The translations under genes and the position numbers were made by a program. From Microbacterium luticocti DSM 19459 (GTDB lineage Bacteria; Actinomycetota; Actinomycetes; Actinomycetales; Microbacteriaceae), in NCBI RefSeq assembly GCF_000422405.1, contig NZ_AULS01000003.1, positions 171,937 through 235,936 of the forward strand: a DNA stretch of 64,000 nt, written 5' to 3'. How positions within the stretch are numbered: position 1 is the first letter of the stretch; the number at the start of each line of letters is the position of its first letter. This document shows, one piece after another, positions 8,474 to 16,063 of this stretch. Under the pieces are notes generated by a model. The model had not been told where the DNA came from. It saw nothing but the letters and a program-made list of their open reading frames with translations, and searched no databases.

Positions 8474-9145
8474 CTACAGCCCTAAGTACCAGCGCCCGAT
8501 GGTGGGGCCGGCCATCAGCCCCACCCAGGCGCCGGCCAGCATGAAGGGGCCGAACGGGATCGCCGTGCGCCGGTCGGCGCGGCGGCCGACCATGAGCGCG
8601 ATGCCGAACACCCCGCCCAGCAGGAACGCCGCGAACGCGCCCACCGCCAGCGACGACCACCCCGACCAGCCCAGATACAGACCGAGCACGCCGGCGAGCT
8701 TCACGTCACCGCCGCCCATGCCGTCGGGGCGCACCAGCCGCAGCAACGCATAGAAGAGGTAGAGCACGACCATCCCGACCGCCGCACGCAACAGCGCCTC
8801 GCCGTCGCGGCCCAGCAGCGACGCCACCGACAGCAGCACCGCGGCGACCGGGTAGCTGGTCAGCACGATCGGGTTCGGCAGCCGGTGCACCGCGATGTCG
8901 ATGAGCCCGAGCAGCAGGGTGATCGCCACCAGGTACAGCAGCGCGGCCAGCGCAAACCAGGACGCCGCGTCGCCCCGGCCCCCCATCCACCAGAGTGTGA
9001 CGATCGAAAACCCCACCGCGCACGCCAGTTCGATCACCGGAACCCGGGTGCGGGCGCGCCCGGCGAGGATACGCACCAGCCACCCCGTGCCCAGCCCGAT
9101 CACGCCGGTCGCGACGGCGGTCAGCACAAGCGCCACACCCGACAT
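8474..9145 (-). CDS. Short A24 prepilin peptidase without methyltransferase domain
   Basis: 223 aa, polytopic membrane protein. Both A24 catalytic motifs are visible ('LIDIAVHRLPN' and 'GMGGGDVKLAG'), as is the shared 'AIPFGPFMLAGAW' C-terminus also found in the larger enzyme at 4868-5677. The N-terminus has no cysteine tetrad and no DiS_P_DiS segment. It is therefore closer to single-domain archaeal-like or TadV-type peptidases, able to cleave but not obviously to methylate. It lies convergent with pilO and one short gap from the glycosyltransferase gene to its right. Its substrate could be the same pilins or a separate Flp/Tad pilin elsewhere; the window does not decide. Confidence 0.85.
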   Translation of the reverse strand: MSGVALVLTAVATGVIGLGTGWLVRILAGRARTRVPVIELACAVGFSIVTLWWMGGRGDAASWFALAALLYLVAITLLLGLIDIAVHRLPNPIVLTSYPVAAVLLSVASLLGRDGEALLRAAVGMVVLYLFYALLRLVRPDGMGGGDVKLAGVLGLYLGWSGWSSLAVGAFAAFLLGGVFGIALMVGRRADRRTAIPFGPFMLAGAWVGLMAGPTIGRWYLGL

Positions 9146-9152
9146 CGGTGCC

Positions 9153-9950
9153 TCACGCGTCCTGTGCGCGCGGCTCGGGCTCGTCGCCCTCCCAGCCCGT
9201 CACCGGCGACCGGTCACCGGCCGCATCGTCCTGCCGCAGCCACCGCGCACCCTCGGGCCAGCTCACCGCGAAGGTCGGGATCACCTTGTACAGCCGCTGC
9301 CCGAGCGCCGCCGGGGTAGCGAACGGACGCGCCGACACCGGCATCCGCAATGCCGGGTCGTACCGCACCCCGTCGGACGGGCGCAGCCGGATCGTCAGGT
9401 CGAGGTCGTCGTGGATGTCGGGGTTCGTGCGATCGACACGGTCGCGCACGCGCGCCCAGACCGCGGTGCGCATCGCGAAGTTCGACCCGAACACCAGCGG
9501 TACGCCGGTGATCTTCTCGACCCAGTACGTGCCACCGCCGATGTACCAGTGCGAGCCGAAGTAGTTCGTCAGCCGGCCGCCGTCGTAGAACTCCGCGCCC
9601 CCGGTGAGCACGCCCAGGTGCGGGTCATGCACGAATGCCCGCACGATCCGGGCGATCCAGTCCGGGTGTGGGCGCGAGTCGGCATCCACCCGTGCGATGA
9701 TCTCGGCCGAGTCCATCGCCTCGTCGTACCCGCGGGCGGCCGCAGGCCAGATGCCGACCATGCTCTCGGTCACCACGTCGGCGCCGAAACGGCGAGCGAC
9801 GTCGGCCGTGGCATCCGTGCTCGCATTGTCGACCACCAGGATGCGGTCGGGGGCATGCGTCTGCGCGCGCAGCGCGGTCAGGCAGGGTTCGAGAAAGTCC
9901 GCGTCGTTGCGACACGGGATCACGACCGTGACACGCGGCTGCAGAGGCAC
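9153..9950 (-). CDS. Family 2 glycosyltransferase
   Basis: 265 aa GT-A fold enzyme. The N-terminus has the nucleotide-sugar-binding strand 'VTVVIPCRNDADFLEP' and 'ILVVDNASTDATADVA'. A DxD-like metal site follows in 'ARVDADSRPHPDW', then an acceptor-side acidic motif 'DIHDDLDL'. No membrane segments are apparent, so it is probably cytoplasmic or peripheral. It transfers a sugar from an NDP-donor to an unknown acceptor; cell-wall glycan, or pilin glycosylation suggested by the neighbours, are possibilities but inference only. Seven bases separate it from the downstream peptidase gene, so the two may be co-transcribed. Confidence 0.85.
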   Translation of the reverse strand: MPLQPRVTVVIPCRNDADFLEPCLTALRAQTHAPDRILVVDNASTDATADVARRFGADVVTESMVGIWPAAARGYDEAMDSAEIIARVDADSRPHPDWIARIVRAFVHDPHLGVLTGGAEFYDGGRLTNYFGSHWYIGGGTYWVEKITGVPLVFGSNFAMRTAVWARVRDRVDRTNPDIHDDLDLTIRLRPSDGVRYDPALRMPVSARPFATPAALGQRLYKVIPTFAVSWPEGARWLRQDDAAGDRSPVTGWEGDEPEPRAQDA

Positions 9951-9981
9951 CTCTACACCCTACCCATGGCACAGTGAAGGT

Positions 9982-11124
9982 GTGCGAACCCACAACCTCG
10001 ACAGTGCCGTCGATTCCGCCGTCGGCGCCGGAGCCCCCCTCGTCATCGCCGGAGTGACCGGCCCGGATGCCACCGGCTACCTGCATGCGGCAGGCGATGG
10101 CGCCGCGCCCGACACGGTCATCGCCCTGTATTCGGCGACCAAGGCGTTCACCGCCACGGCGGCGCTGCAGTGCGTCGAGGACGGCCTGATCGACCTGGAC
10201 GTGCCGGCAAAGGAATACCTGCCCACCATCGGCGAGCTGCAGGTGCTCACCGACCTGGGCGACGACGGCGCGGTGCGCACCCGGCCGCCGGTGCGCGACA
10301 TCACCCCGCGCATGCTGCTGCTGCACACGTCGGGGCTCGCCTACGACATGTTCGACAGGCGGTACGCGATTCTCGCCCGGGAGCGGATGCGGCATCCGTC
10401 CGCCACCCCACTGCGCGACTCGATCACCACACCGCTGCTGCACGACCCCGGCGAGCGGTGGACGTACGGCACGTCGATGGACTGGATGGGCCTTCTGATC
10501 GCAGAGGTGCGGGGCAAACGGCTCGAGGACGTGTTCGCCGAGCGGATATATGCTCCGTGCGGCATGCGGTCCACGTCGTTCGATGTGTCGCCCGCGATGC
10601 GGGAGCGGCTAGCGACGGTGTACCGCCGGCAGCGTGACGGATCGATCGTGCCGACGAAGGTGTCGCCACCGGACGTGCCGGAGCTCGACATGGGCGGGCA
10701 GGGACTGTTCTCGACGGTGCCCGACCTGCTGGCCCTGCTGCGGGTGTGGCTGGGCGACGGGATGGGTGCGCACGGCCGGGTGCTGCAGGCTGCGACCGTG
10801 GCGTGGGCGGTGCAGGGCGCGCCCGGGGTCGAGGTGACGCCGCTGCCGTCGGCGATCCCGGCGCTGACGCGCGAGGCGGACTTCTTTCCCGGCGCGCGCA
10901 AGTCGTGGGCGTACTCGTTCCTGCGCAACGACGACGACGTGCCCGGCGGGCGGCGGGCCGGGTCGCTGACCTGGGCGGGCCTGGCGAACGTCTTCTACTG
11001 GATCGACCGCTCCTCGGGCATCGCGGCCGTGTGGGCGACGCAGCTGCTGCCGTTCTTCGACCCGGTGGCCGAGCAGGGCGTGGCAGCATTCGAGCACGCC
11101 GTCTACGAGGGGCTCGGTCGGTAG
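9982..11124 (+). CDS. Serine beta-lactamase-like hydrolase (class C / esterase family)
   Basis: About 380 aa from GTG 9982, chosen because gaagg sits just upstream and longer readings would overlap the divergent glycosyltransferase. The catalytic S-x-x-K tetrad is 'SATK' (S51-K54). A 'YGTS' motif occupies the place of the usual Y-x-N/S, and 'LLHTSGLAYD' and 'GGQGLFSTVPDL' are standard for the family. No signal peptide is visible, which argues for an intracellular esterase/peptidase rather than a secreted beta-lactamase. Its natural substrate cannot be told from sequence. Confidence 0.85.
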   Translation: MRTHNLDSAVDSAVGAGAPLVIAGVTGPDATGYLHAAGDGAAPDTVIALYSATKAFTATAALQCVEDGLIDLDVPAKEYLPTIGELQVLTDLGDDGAVRTRPPVRDITPRMLLLHTSGLAYDMFDRRYAILARERMRHPSATPLRDSITTPLLHDPGERWTYGTSMDWMGLLIAEVRGKRLEDVFAERIYAPCGMRSTSFDVSPAMRERLATVYRRQRDGSIVPTKVSPPDVPELDMGGQGLFSTVPDLLALLRVWLGDGMGAHGRVLQAATVAWAVQGAPGVEVTPLPSAIPALTREADFFPGARKSWAYSFLRNDDDVPGGRRAGSLTWAGLANVFYWIDRSSGIAAVWATQLLPFFDPVAEQGVAAFEHAVYEGLGR

Positions 11125-11162
11125 CTCGGATGCCTCGGGCCGGCCGGAGTGGTCGCCCGGGA

Positions 11163-12122
11163 TCAGTCGGGGACGATGACCAGGCGTGAGCCGCGCAGAT
11201 CAGTGCGCTGCCACGCCTCGGCGATGCCGCTGAGAGGCATCGTCGTGACGTCGACGTGCAGCTCGCCACTGCGCACCCACTCGACGACCTGCGCGTACGC
11301 GTCGGCCATACCGGTCATGAGGTTGCGCGCGGCGCCGTAGATCTCCAGGCCCGACGTGCGCAGCGCGCGGGCGGGCAGCTCGAACGCCTCCCCCGCCGCC
11401 TCGCCCACCTGCACCAGCCGGGTCGGCTTCGGCAGAGCAAAGCTCTCGGGTGTGAGCGCCCGGCACAGCAGCTCGGTGGGTCTCCCCCAAAGAAAGTCCA
11501 CGATCACGTCGTAGCCCTCGCCTGCGGTGTCGCGGTACGACCGGACGAGGTCGTCGTCCGGCGCCGTCGTGTCGATGACCGCATCGACGCCGAGGTCTGC
11601 GAGCGAGGCCAGGGCCGTGGTATCCCGCCCCGTGCCGACGACGCGCCCCGCGCCCAGCAGCCGCGCGATCTGCACCGCGAGTCGGCCGGCGACGCCCGTC
11701 GCGCCCTGCACCAGCACGGTCTCGCCGGGCTGCAGTCCCGCTGCCGTCTTCATGCACATGCCGGTGATGGCCGTCGCCAGCACCGCGGCCGTGGGCGCCT
11801 CGATGCCCTCAGGAATCGGCGCCCACTGGCGGTCGGGCACGACGACGTACTCTGCGAGCGCGCCGTGCGGCGGCTGCAGCCCGCCGAAGCCGACCAGCGT
11901 GCCGTCGGGCGTGCGTCCTACGCCGTCGAAGCACGGGACCGCCGGCAGGGCGGCCTGGAACGCCGCGGCGGTGTAATGGGTGCCGTCGACGATCGCGCGA
12001 TCCACATTCTCGACCGCGACCGCCTCGACGCGCAGCACAGCCTGACCCTCGGCGGGGTGCGGGTCGGGTACATCCCGATACTCCGGAACTCCCCCGCGCG
12101 CGGTCACCACTGCAGCCTTCAT
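11163..12122 (-). CDS. Zinc-independent MDR oxidoreductase (quinone-oxidoreductase-like)
   Basis: 319 aa. Medium-chain dehydrogenase/reductase: a GroES-like N-terminal half and a Rossmann NAD(P)H site 'VLVQGATGVAGRLAVQIARL'. The catalytic and structural zinc cysteines of alcohol dehydrogenases are missing, which points to the quinone oxidoreductase/enoyl reductase branch. The start codon faces a TetR-family gene across ~100 bases that include a perfect 19-bp palindrome, so it is very likely the regulated target. The physiological substrate is unknown; reactive carbonyls or quinones are typical for this branch. Confidence 0.87.
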   Translation of the reverse strand: MKAAVVTARGGVPEYRDVPDPHPAEGQAVLRVEAVAVENVDRAIVDGTHYTAAAFQAALPAVPCFDGVGRTPDGTLVGFGGLQPPHGALAEYVVVPDRQWAPIPEGIEAPTAAVLATAITGMCMKTAAGLQPGETVLVQGATGVAGRLAVQIARLLGAGRVVGTGRDTTALASLADLGVDAVIDTTAPDDDLVRSYRDTAGEGYDVIVDFLWGRPTELLCRALTPESFALPKPTRLVQVGEAAGEAFELPARALRTSGLEIYGAARNLMTGMADAYAQVVEWVRSGELHVDVTTMPLSGIAEAWQRTDLRGSRLVIVPD

Positions 12123-12156
12123 GCCGCCCTCCTCGATGGCGTGATCCTCGAACAGC

Positions 12157-12175
12157 TCTCGAACACTGTTCGAGA
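12157..12175. promoter_or_regulatory. Perfect palindromic operator between oxidoreductase and tetR
   Basis: The sequence tctcgaaca-c-tgttcgaga is a perfect 9-1-9 palindrome. It lies in the divergent intergenic region, 34 bases upstream of the oxidoreductase start and 45 upstream of the tetR start. A third half-site-like copy, cctcgaacag, begins at about 12147. The location and symmetry are those of a TetR-family operator controlling both genes. Confidence 0.75.
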
Positions 12176-12220
12176 ACTACAGTGTCTCACACCTTTCGAG
12201 TGCGAGACAAGGGAGCGAAC

Positions 12221-12826
12221 ATGGCGCTGACGCGGGATGCCGTGGTGCAGGCCGCACTCGCACTGCTCGACGACGACGGGCTCGATGCGGTGACCATGCG
12301 TGTGCTCGCGCGTCGGGCGGGCGTGGCGGCGTCGACGCTCTACTGGCACATCCGTGACAAGGATGAGCTGCATCTGGCCCTGGCCGACCGCATCATGGCT
12401 CCTGCGTTGCAGGCGGTGGCCGGGCTCGGCGAGATCCGCGACGCGCGCGAGTGGCTGTTCGCGGCGGCATGCGCCATGCGCGACGCACTGCGCGCGCACC
12501 GGGACGGCGCCCGCGTCGTGGCGGGGGCCCGTGACTCATTCACGCGAGCGGAGTTCTCGGATGGCGCCATGGCCGCGCTCGTGGAGCGGGGCGTGCCGCT
12601 GGCCGAGGCGCGACTGCGGGTGCTCGCCGCCGAGCGCTTCACCGTCGGCTATGTGCTCGAGGAGCAGGCACCGGCCCCCACCGGCGACGGGCCCGATGTC
12701 GCAGAACTCGAACGCCGCGTGCCGACGGCGGTGCGCGCCATCCGCGAGTACTTCGCAGCCGGACGCACCGGCGATGACGTCTTCGCCGACACACTGCGGG
12801 TCGTCGTCGGCCTCGCGTCATCGTGA
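12221..12826 (+). CDS. TetR-family transcriptional regulator
   Basis: 201 aa from ATG 12221 (gggagc ribosome site). The N-terminal helix-turn-helix is clear: 'TRDAVVQAALALLDDDGLDA' then 'LARRAGVAASTLYWHIRDK'. The C-terminal ligand domain resembles the TetR_C class that regulates export or detoxification genes. It is divergent from the MDR oxidoreductase with a perfect palindrome between them, so local autoregulation plus control of the enzyme is the simplest reading. The inducer is unknown. Confidence 0.88.
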   Translation: MALTRDAVVQAALALLDDDGLDAVTMRVLARRAGVAASTLYWHIRDKDELHLALADRIMAPALQAVAGLGEIRDAREWLFAAACAMRDALRAHRDGARVVAGARDSFTRAEFSDGAMAALVERGVPLAEARLRVLAAERFTVGYVLEEQAPAPTGDGPDVAELERRVPTAVRAIREYFAAGRTGDDVFADTLRVVVGLASS

Positions 12827-12901
12827 CGCGCGGCCCCACACACAGAATCGGCACGATCTCGCACCCGCGACGGACCGGGTGCAGGATGTCGCCAACTCTG
12901 C

Positions 12902-12960
12902 CGCGGTCCGGAGCCCGGGCCACCGGGGCCCGCGGTCCGGAGCCGCACGGGCCACCGCGG
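12902..12960. repeat. Two-copy ~30-bp direct repeat in the tetR / acyl-CoA synthetase gap
   Basis: The units 'cgcggtccggagcc ... gggccaccg' occur at 12902-12925 and again at 12931-12957 with little divergence. The gap lies between two convergent genes, so the GC-rich repeats may act as a transcriptional barrier. No clear intrinsic terminator with a T-tract is seen. Confidence 0.5.
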
Positions 12961-13009
12961 CCTCCGGCACGGAGCCCCGGCCGCCGCGCCGGGCCCGCCC
13001 GGCACCGCG

Positions 13010-14728
13010 TCAGCGGTAGTCGCGGTCGAGGTGCTGGCCGGTGGCATCCCCCGACGCCACCCGCTCGGCCTCGCGCGCCCGCAGCTCGACCCGCCGGATC
13101 TTGCCCGAGATCGTCTTGGGCAGCTCCTCGACGAACTCGATGATGCGTACGCGCTGGTGCGCACTCAGCCGCTCATGCGCGTGCACGAAGATCGCACGGG
13201 CGGTCTGGGCCGGGTCCGCGGCCGCCTCGGCCGTCACGCACACGTACGCCTTCGGCACCGCCAGCCGCACCGGATCGGGACTCGGCACGATCGCCGCCTC
13301 GATCACCAGGTCGTGCTCGAGCAGCACCGACTCCAGCTCGAACGGCGAGATCTTGTAATCGGATGCCTTGAACACGTCGTCTGCGCGACCCACATACGTG
13401 AGATACCCGTCGGCATCCCGCGACGCGATGTCGCCGGTGTGGTGGTAGCCGCCGGCGCGAGAGGCGGCGGTCGCCTCGTCGTCTTCGTAGTACCCGGCCA
13501 TCAGGCCCAGCACGGGCTGCGACAGGTCGAGGCAGATCTCACCCTCGTCGGCCACCTGCTCCCCCGTCGCCGGATCGACCAGCACCACCGGATACCCCGG
13601 CGTCGGCCGCCCCATCGAGCCGTCCTTGACGAGCTGCCCGGGCGAGTTGCCCACACAGCACGTCATCTCGGTCTGCCCGTACCCGTCGCGGATCGTCGAG
13701 CCCCAGGCATCCCGCACCTGATGGATGACCTCGGGGTTCAGCGGCTCGCCCGCGCCGACCAGTTCGCGCGGCGGATGCGCGAGCTGACGCAGGTCGGACT
13801 GGATGAGCATGCGCCACACCGTCGGCGGCGCGCACAGCGTCGAGACGTGGTGCGCGTCCATGACCCGCATCAGCTCGCCCGCGTCGAACCGGGCGTAGGT
13901 GAACACGAACACCGTCGCCTGCGCGAGGAACGGCGAGTAGAAGCTGCTCCACGCGTGCTTGGCCCAGCCCGGCGACGAGATGTTCAGGTGCACGTCGCCG
14001 GGCCGCACACCGAGCCACCACATCGTCGACAGGTGCCCGATCGGGTACGAGATCTGGGTGTGCGCGACGAGCTTGGGCCGGTTCGTGGTGCCCGAGGTGA
14101 AGTACAGCAGGCCGATGTCGCCGGCGGGCGTCGGGCCGTCGGGCTCGAAGTCCGCGGGCGCGGCGGTCGAGGCATCCCACCCCACCCAGCCGTCGGGCAG
14201 ATCGTCGCCGACGCCGATGCGGGTGACGGATGCCGGCACCTGCGCGAGCCGGTCGGCCAGATCCGTGAGCGTCACGACGGCGTCGACCTCGCCCTTCTCG
14301 ACCCGATAGGCGAGGTCGGCGGCCGACAGCAGCGTCGAGGTCGGGATCGACACCGCGCCGAGCTTGCCGATGCCGAGCATCACCTCCCACAGCTCGATGG
14401 TGTTGTTCAACATCACGATCACGTGCGAGCCGCGGCGCACGCCGAGCGAGGCGAGCCAGTTGGCCACCTGGTCGCTGCGCTGCGACAGCTGCCCGTAGGT
14501 CCAGGAGCGGGCCGACAGGTCGGACTCCACGATCGTCACGGCGGGGCGGTCGGGATGCTCGCCGGTGACCACGTCGAACCACTCGAGCGCGAAGTTGAAC
14601 TCGTCGACCTGCGGCCAGGTGAACTGCGAGACCGCGCCCTGGTAATCGGTCGCGTGGTCGAACAGGAAGTCCCGGGCCTCCCGAACGGCCTTCGTCGCCT
14701 GCGTCGCGGTGCGTCCCTGTGCCGGCAT
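13010..14728 (-). CDS. AMP-forming acyl-CoA synthetase (acetyl-CoA synthetase-like)
   Basis: 572 aa member of the ANL superfamily. It shows the phosphate-binding loop 'LLYFTSGTTNRPK', the aromatic adenine motif 'DGYGQTEMTCC', the hinge region 'YHHTGDIASRDADGYL' with 'YVGRADDVFKASDYKISP', and the catalytic lysine in 'PKTISGKIRR' near the C-terminus. It activates a carboxylate with ATP to the acyl-adenylate and then the CoA thioester. The overall pattern is nearest medium-chain/acetyl-CoA-synthetase-like enzymes, but chain length cannot be fixed. It is monocistronic and divergent from osmC. Confidence 0.9.
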   Translation of the reverse strand: MPAQGRTATQATKAVREARDFLFDHATDYQGAVSQFTWPQVDEFNFALEWFDVVTGEHPDRPAVTIVESDLSARSWTYGQLSQRSDQVANWLASLGVRRGSHVIVMLNNTIELWEVMLGIGKLGAVSIPTSTLLSAADLAYRVEKGEVDAVVTLTDLADRLAQVPASVTRIGVGDDLPDGWVGWDASTAAPADFEPDGPTPAGDIGLLYFTSGTTNRPKLVAHTQISYPIGHLSTMWWLGVRPGDVHLNISSPGWAKHAWSSFYSPFLAQATVFVFTYARFDAGELMRVMDAHHVSTLCAPPTVWRMLIQSDLRQLAHPPRELVGAGEPLNPEVIHQVRDAWGSTIRDGYGQTEMTCCVGNSPGQLVKDGSMGRPTPGYPVVLVDPATGEQVADEGEICLDLSQPVLGLMAGYYEDDEATAASRAGGYHHTGDIASRDADGYLTYVGRADDVFKASDYKISPFELESVLLEHDLVIEAAIVPSPDPVRLAVPKAYVCVTAEAAADPAQTARAIFVHAHERLSAHQRVRIIEFVEELPKTISGKIRRVELRAREAERVASGDATGQHLDRDYR

Positions 14729-14831
14729 CCGTGCTCCTTCGCTCGTCGTCGCCTGGTCGCGACCCTGAACGCAGCGTCGCGACCCTCGAAGCCTACTCGC
14801 GCCCGGCCCACCGATGAGATGCGTTCGACGA

Positions 14832-14906
14832 CGGCGGCCGGCCGCGGCATCCGTCTCGGCGTGACGCTACCGCGCCCGGCGGCCGGCTGCGGCATCCGTC
14901 CCGGCG
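14832..14906. repeat. 30-bp direct repeat upstream of osmC
   Basis: A unit of the form cggcggccggcNgcggcatc-cgtcNcggcg occurs at 14832-14861 and 14877-14906 with two differences. The core 'gcggcatccgtc' recurs in many intergenic places in this window, so this may be a local copy of a dispersed genomic repeat rather than a regulatory site. Confidence 0.5.
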
Positions 14907-14915
14907 CGGTAGAGT

Positions 14916-14943
14916 GTTTTCCACAGGCTTACCTGTGGAAAAC
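14916..14943. promoter_or_regulatory. Perfect 12-4-12 palindrome upstream of osmC
   Basis: The arms gttttccacagg (14916-14927) and cctgtggaaaac (14932-14943) flank ctta. The element ends 29 bases before the osmC ATG and lies between divergent genes, so an operator is more likely than a terminator. Each arm contains ttttccaca, one base away from the DnaA-box consensus ttatccaca, in inverted orientation. Confidence 0.65.
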
Positions 14944-14972
14944 CACGACAACCACTCGACGATGGGAGCGAC

Positions 14973-15416
14973 ATGAGCATCGCGGTTCGCAGCGCGACGA
15001 CGACCTGGGACGGCAGCCTCGCACAGGGCACCGGCACCTTCGGTGACACCAGCAGCGGGGCGCTCGACGGCCAAGAGGTGACCTGGGTCTCGCGCACCGA
15101 GGCGCCCGGCGGCAAGACCAGCCCCGAAGAGCTGCTGGCCGCCGCACACTCGTCGTGCTTCTCGATGGCGCTGGCGCTGACCCTCGGTGAGCACAAGACG
15201 CCACCGCAGCGCCTGGTGGTCACCAGCGAGGTGAGTCTCGACCCGGTCGACGGGGTGCCGACGATCACGACGTCGAAGATCACCGTGCGCGCACAGGTGC
15301 CGGGTGTGGATGCCACCACCTTCGCGTCGATCGTCGACGAGGCCGCCAAGCTGTGCCCCGTCTCGCGTCTGTTCGCGGGTGCCGAGATCACCGTCGACGC
15401 GCAGCTCGAGGGCTGA
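14973..15416 (+). CDS. osmC: OsmC-family peroxiredoxin
   Basis: 147 aa, with a good ribosome site (gggagcgac) before ATG 14973. It has the OsmC/Ohr fold with the two active-site cysteines in 'AAAHSSCFSMALAL' and 'AKLCPVSRLF', and the EELLAAAH helix typical of the OsmC branch. The family reduces organic and fatty-acid hydroperoxides in the cytoplasm using thiol reductants. It shares a stop/start overlap with the hemerythrin gene, suggesting one small stress operon. A perfect 12-bp-arm palindrome just upstream is the likely control site. Confidence 0.93.
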   Translation: MSIAVRSATTTWDGSLAQGTGTFGDTSSGALDGQEVTWVSRTEAPGGKTSPEELLAAAHSSCFSMALALTLGEHKTPPQRLVVTSEVSLDPVDGVPTITTSKITVRAQVPGVDATTFASIVDEAAKLCPVSRLFAGAEITVDAQLEG

Positions 15417-15865
15417 TGACCGACGGCACGCGGCTGGCCGACGCGCTCACCCGCGAGCACCACGCGATCGACGCCGGCATCGAGGCCTACCTCGCCGACG
15501 ACACCGACCCGCAACCGTTGCGCGAGGCGATGCACGCGCTGCGCCGCCACATCTACCTCGAAGAGACGTTCCTGTTCCCGCCGCTGCGGGCGACCATGAT
15601 GATGCCGATCTTCGTCATGCTGCGCGAGCACGGCGAACTGTGGCACGAGATGGATGCCGTCGACGCCGCACTCGAGACCGGCCGCGCGGATGTGCCGGAG
15701 CGGTGCCGCGACCTGTTGTCGCTGCTCGACCTGCACAACCAGAAGGAAGAACCGGTGGTGTACCCGCACGCGGACGCCGACCTGGCCCCCGAGGTGCGTG
15801 GCCAGCTCGCGCGGTTCCTGGCGGAGGGCACGTTCCCCGACGGGTGGGTGTGCGAGAAGGCGTGA
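15416..15865 (+). CDS. Hemerythrin HHE-domain protein
   Basis: 149 aa starting at ATG 15416, one base inside the osmC stop. The helical sequence has the metal-ligand pattern of HHE proteins: 'TREHHAID', 'LRRHIYLEETFLFPP', 'LREHGELWHEMD' and 'LDLHNQKEEPVVYPH'. Such domains hold a non-haem di-iron centre and bind O2, NO or peroxide. Coupling to OsmC supports a role in oxidative or nitrosative stress. Typical size for a stand-alone domain; cytoplasmic. Confidence 0.88.
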   Translation: MTDGTRLADALTREHHAIDAGIEAYLADDTDPQPLREAMHALRRHIYLEETFLFPPLRATMMMPIFVMLREHGELWHEMDAVDAALETGRADVPERCRDLLSLLDLHNQKEEPVVYPHADADLAPEVRGQLARFLAEGTFPDGWVCEKA

Positions 15866-15920
15866 CAGGCACCGGCCGCGGTGGTCTTCGGGATGTGCCG
15901 TCTCGCCGGCTGCGCCGGTC

Positions 15921-16063
15921 CGCTCAGCGGGCGGGGTGCTCAGCAGGCGGGGCGCTCAGTAGTTGAGTCGCTCAGCGGGCCGGGTGCTCGGCAGGTCGGG
16001 TGCTCGGCGCCGGTGCGCTCAGCGGGCGAGTCGCTCAACAGGCGGCTCGCTCAGCGGGCGGGG
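15921..16063. repeat. 16-bp tandem repeat array (about nine units) at the 3' end of the MFS gene
   Basis: Nine successive units of the form (c/t)gctcagcgggcgggg occupy 15921-16063. Eight are 16 bp and one is 15 bp, with 0-7 substitutions each; the first, fourth, seventh and ninth are nearly identical. The array fills the gap between the hemerythrin gene and the MFS gene and enters the last codons of the latter (stop at 16051). It is a minisatellite-like array of unknown function. Confidence 0.85.

Noticed and set aside
9982..11124. Reading the serine hydrolase as an antibiotic-resistance beta-lactamase
   Set aside because: No signal peptide and a YGTS rather than canonical motif; esterase or peptidase members of the family are more common.
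14916..14943. Possible replication origin from DnaA-box-like halves
   Set aside because: Only one inverted pair with one mismatch to consensus, no AT-rich unwinding region and no dnaA/dnaN nearby.
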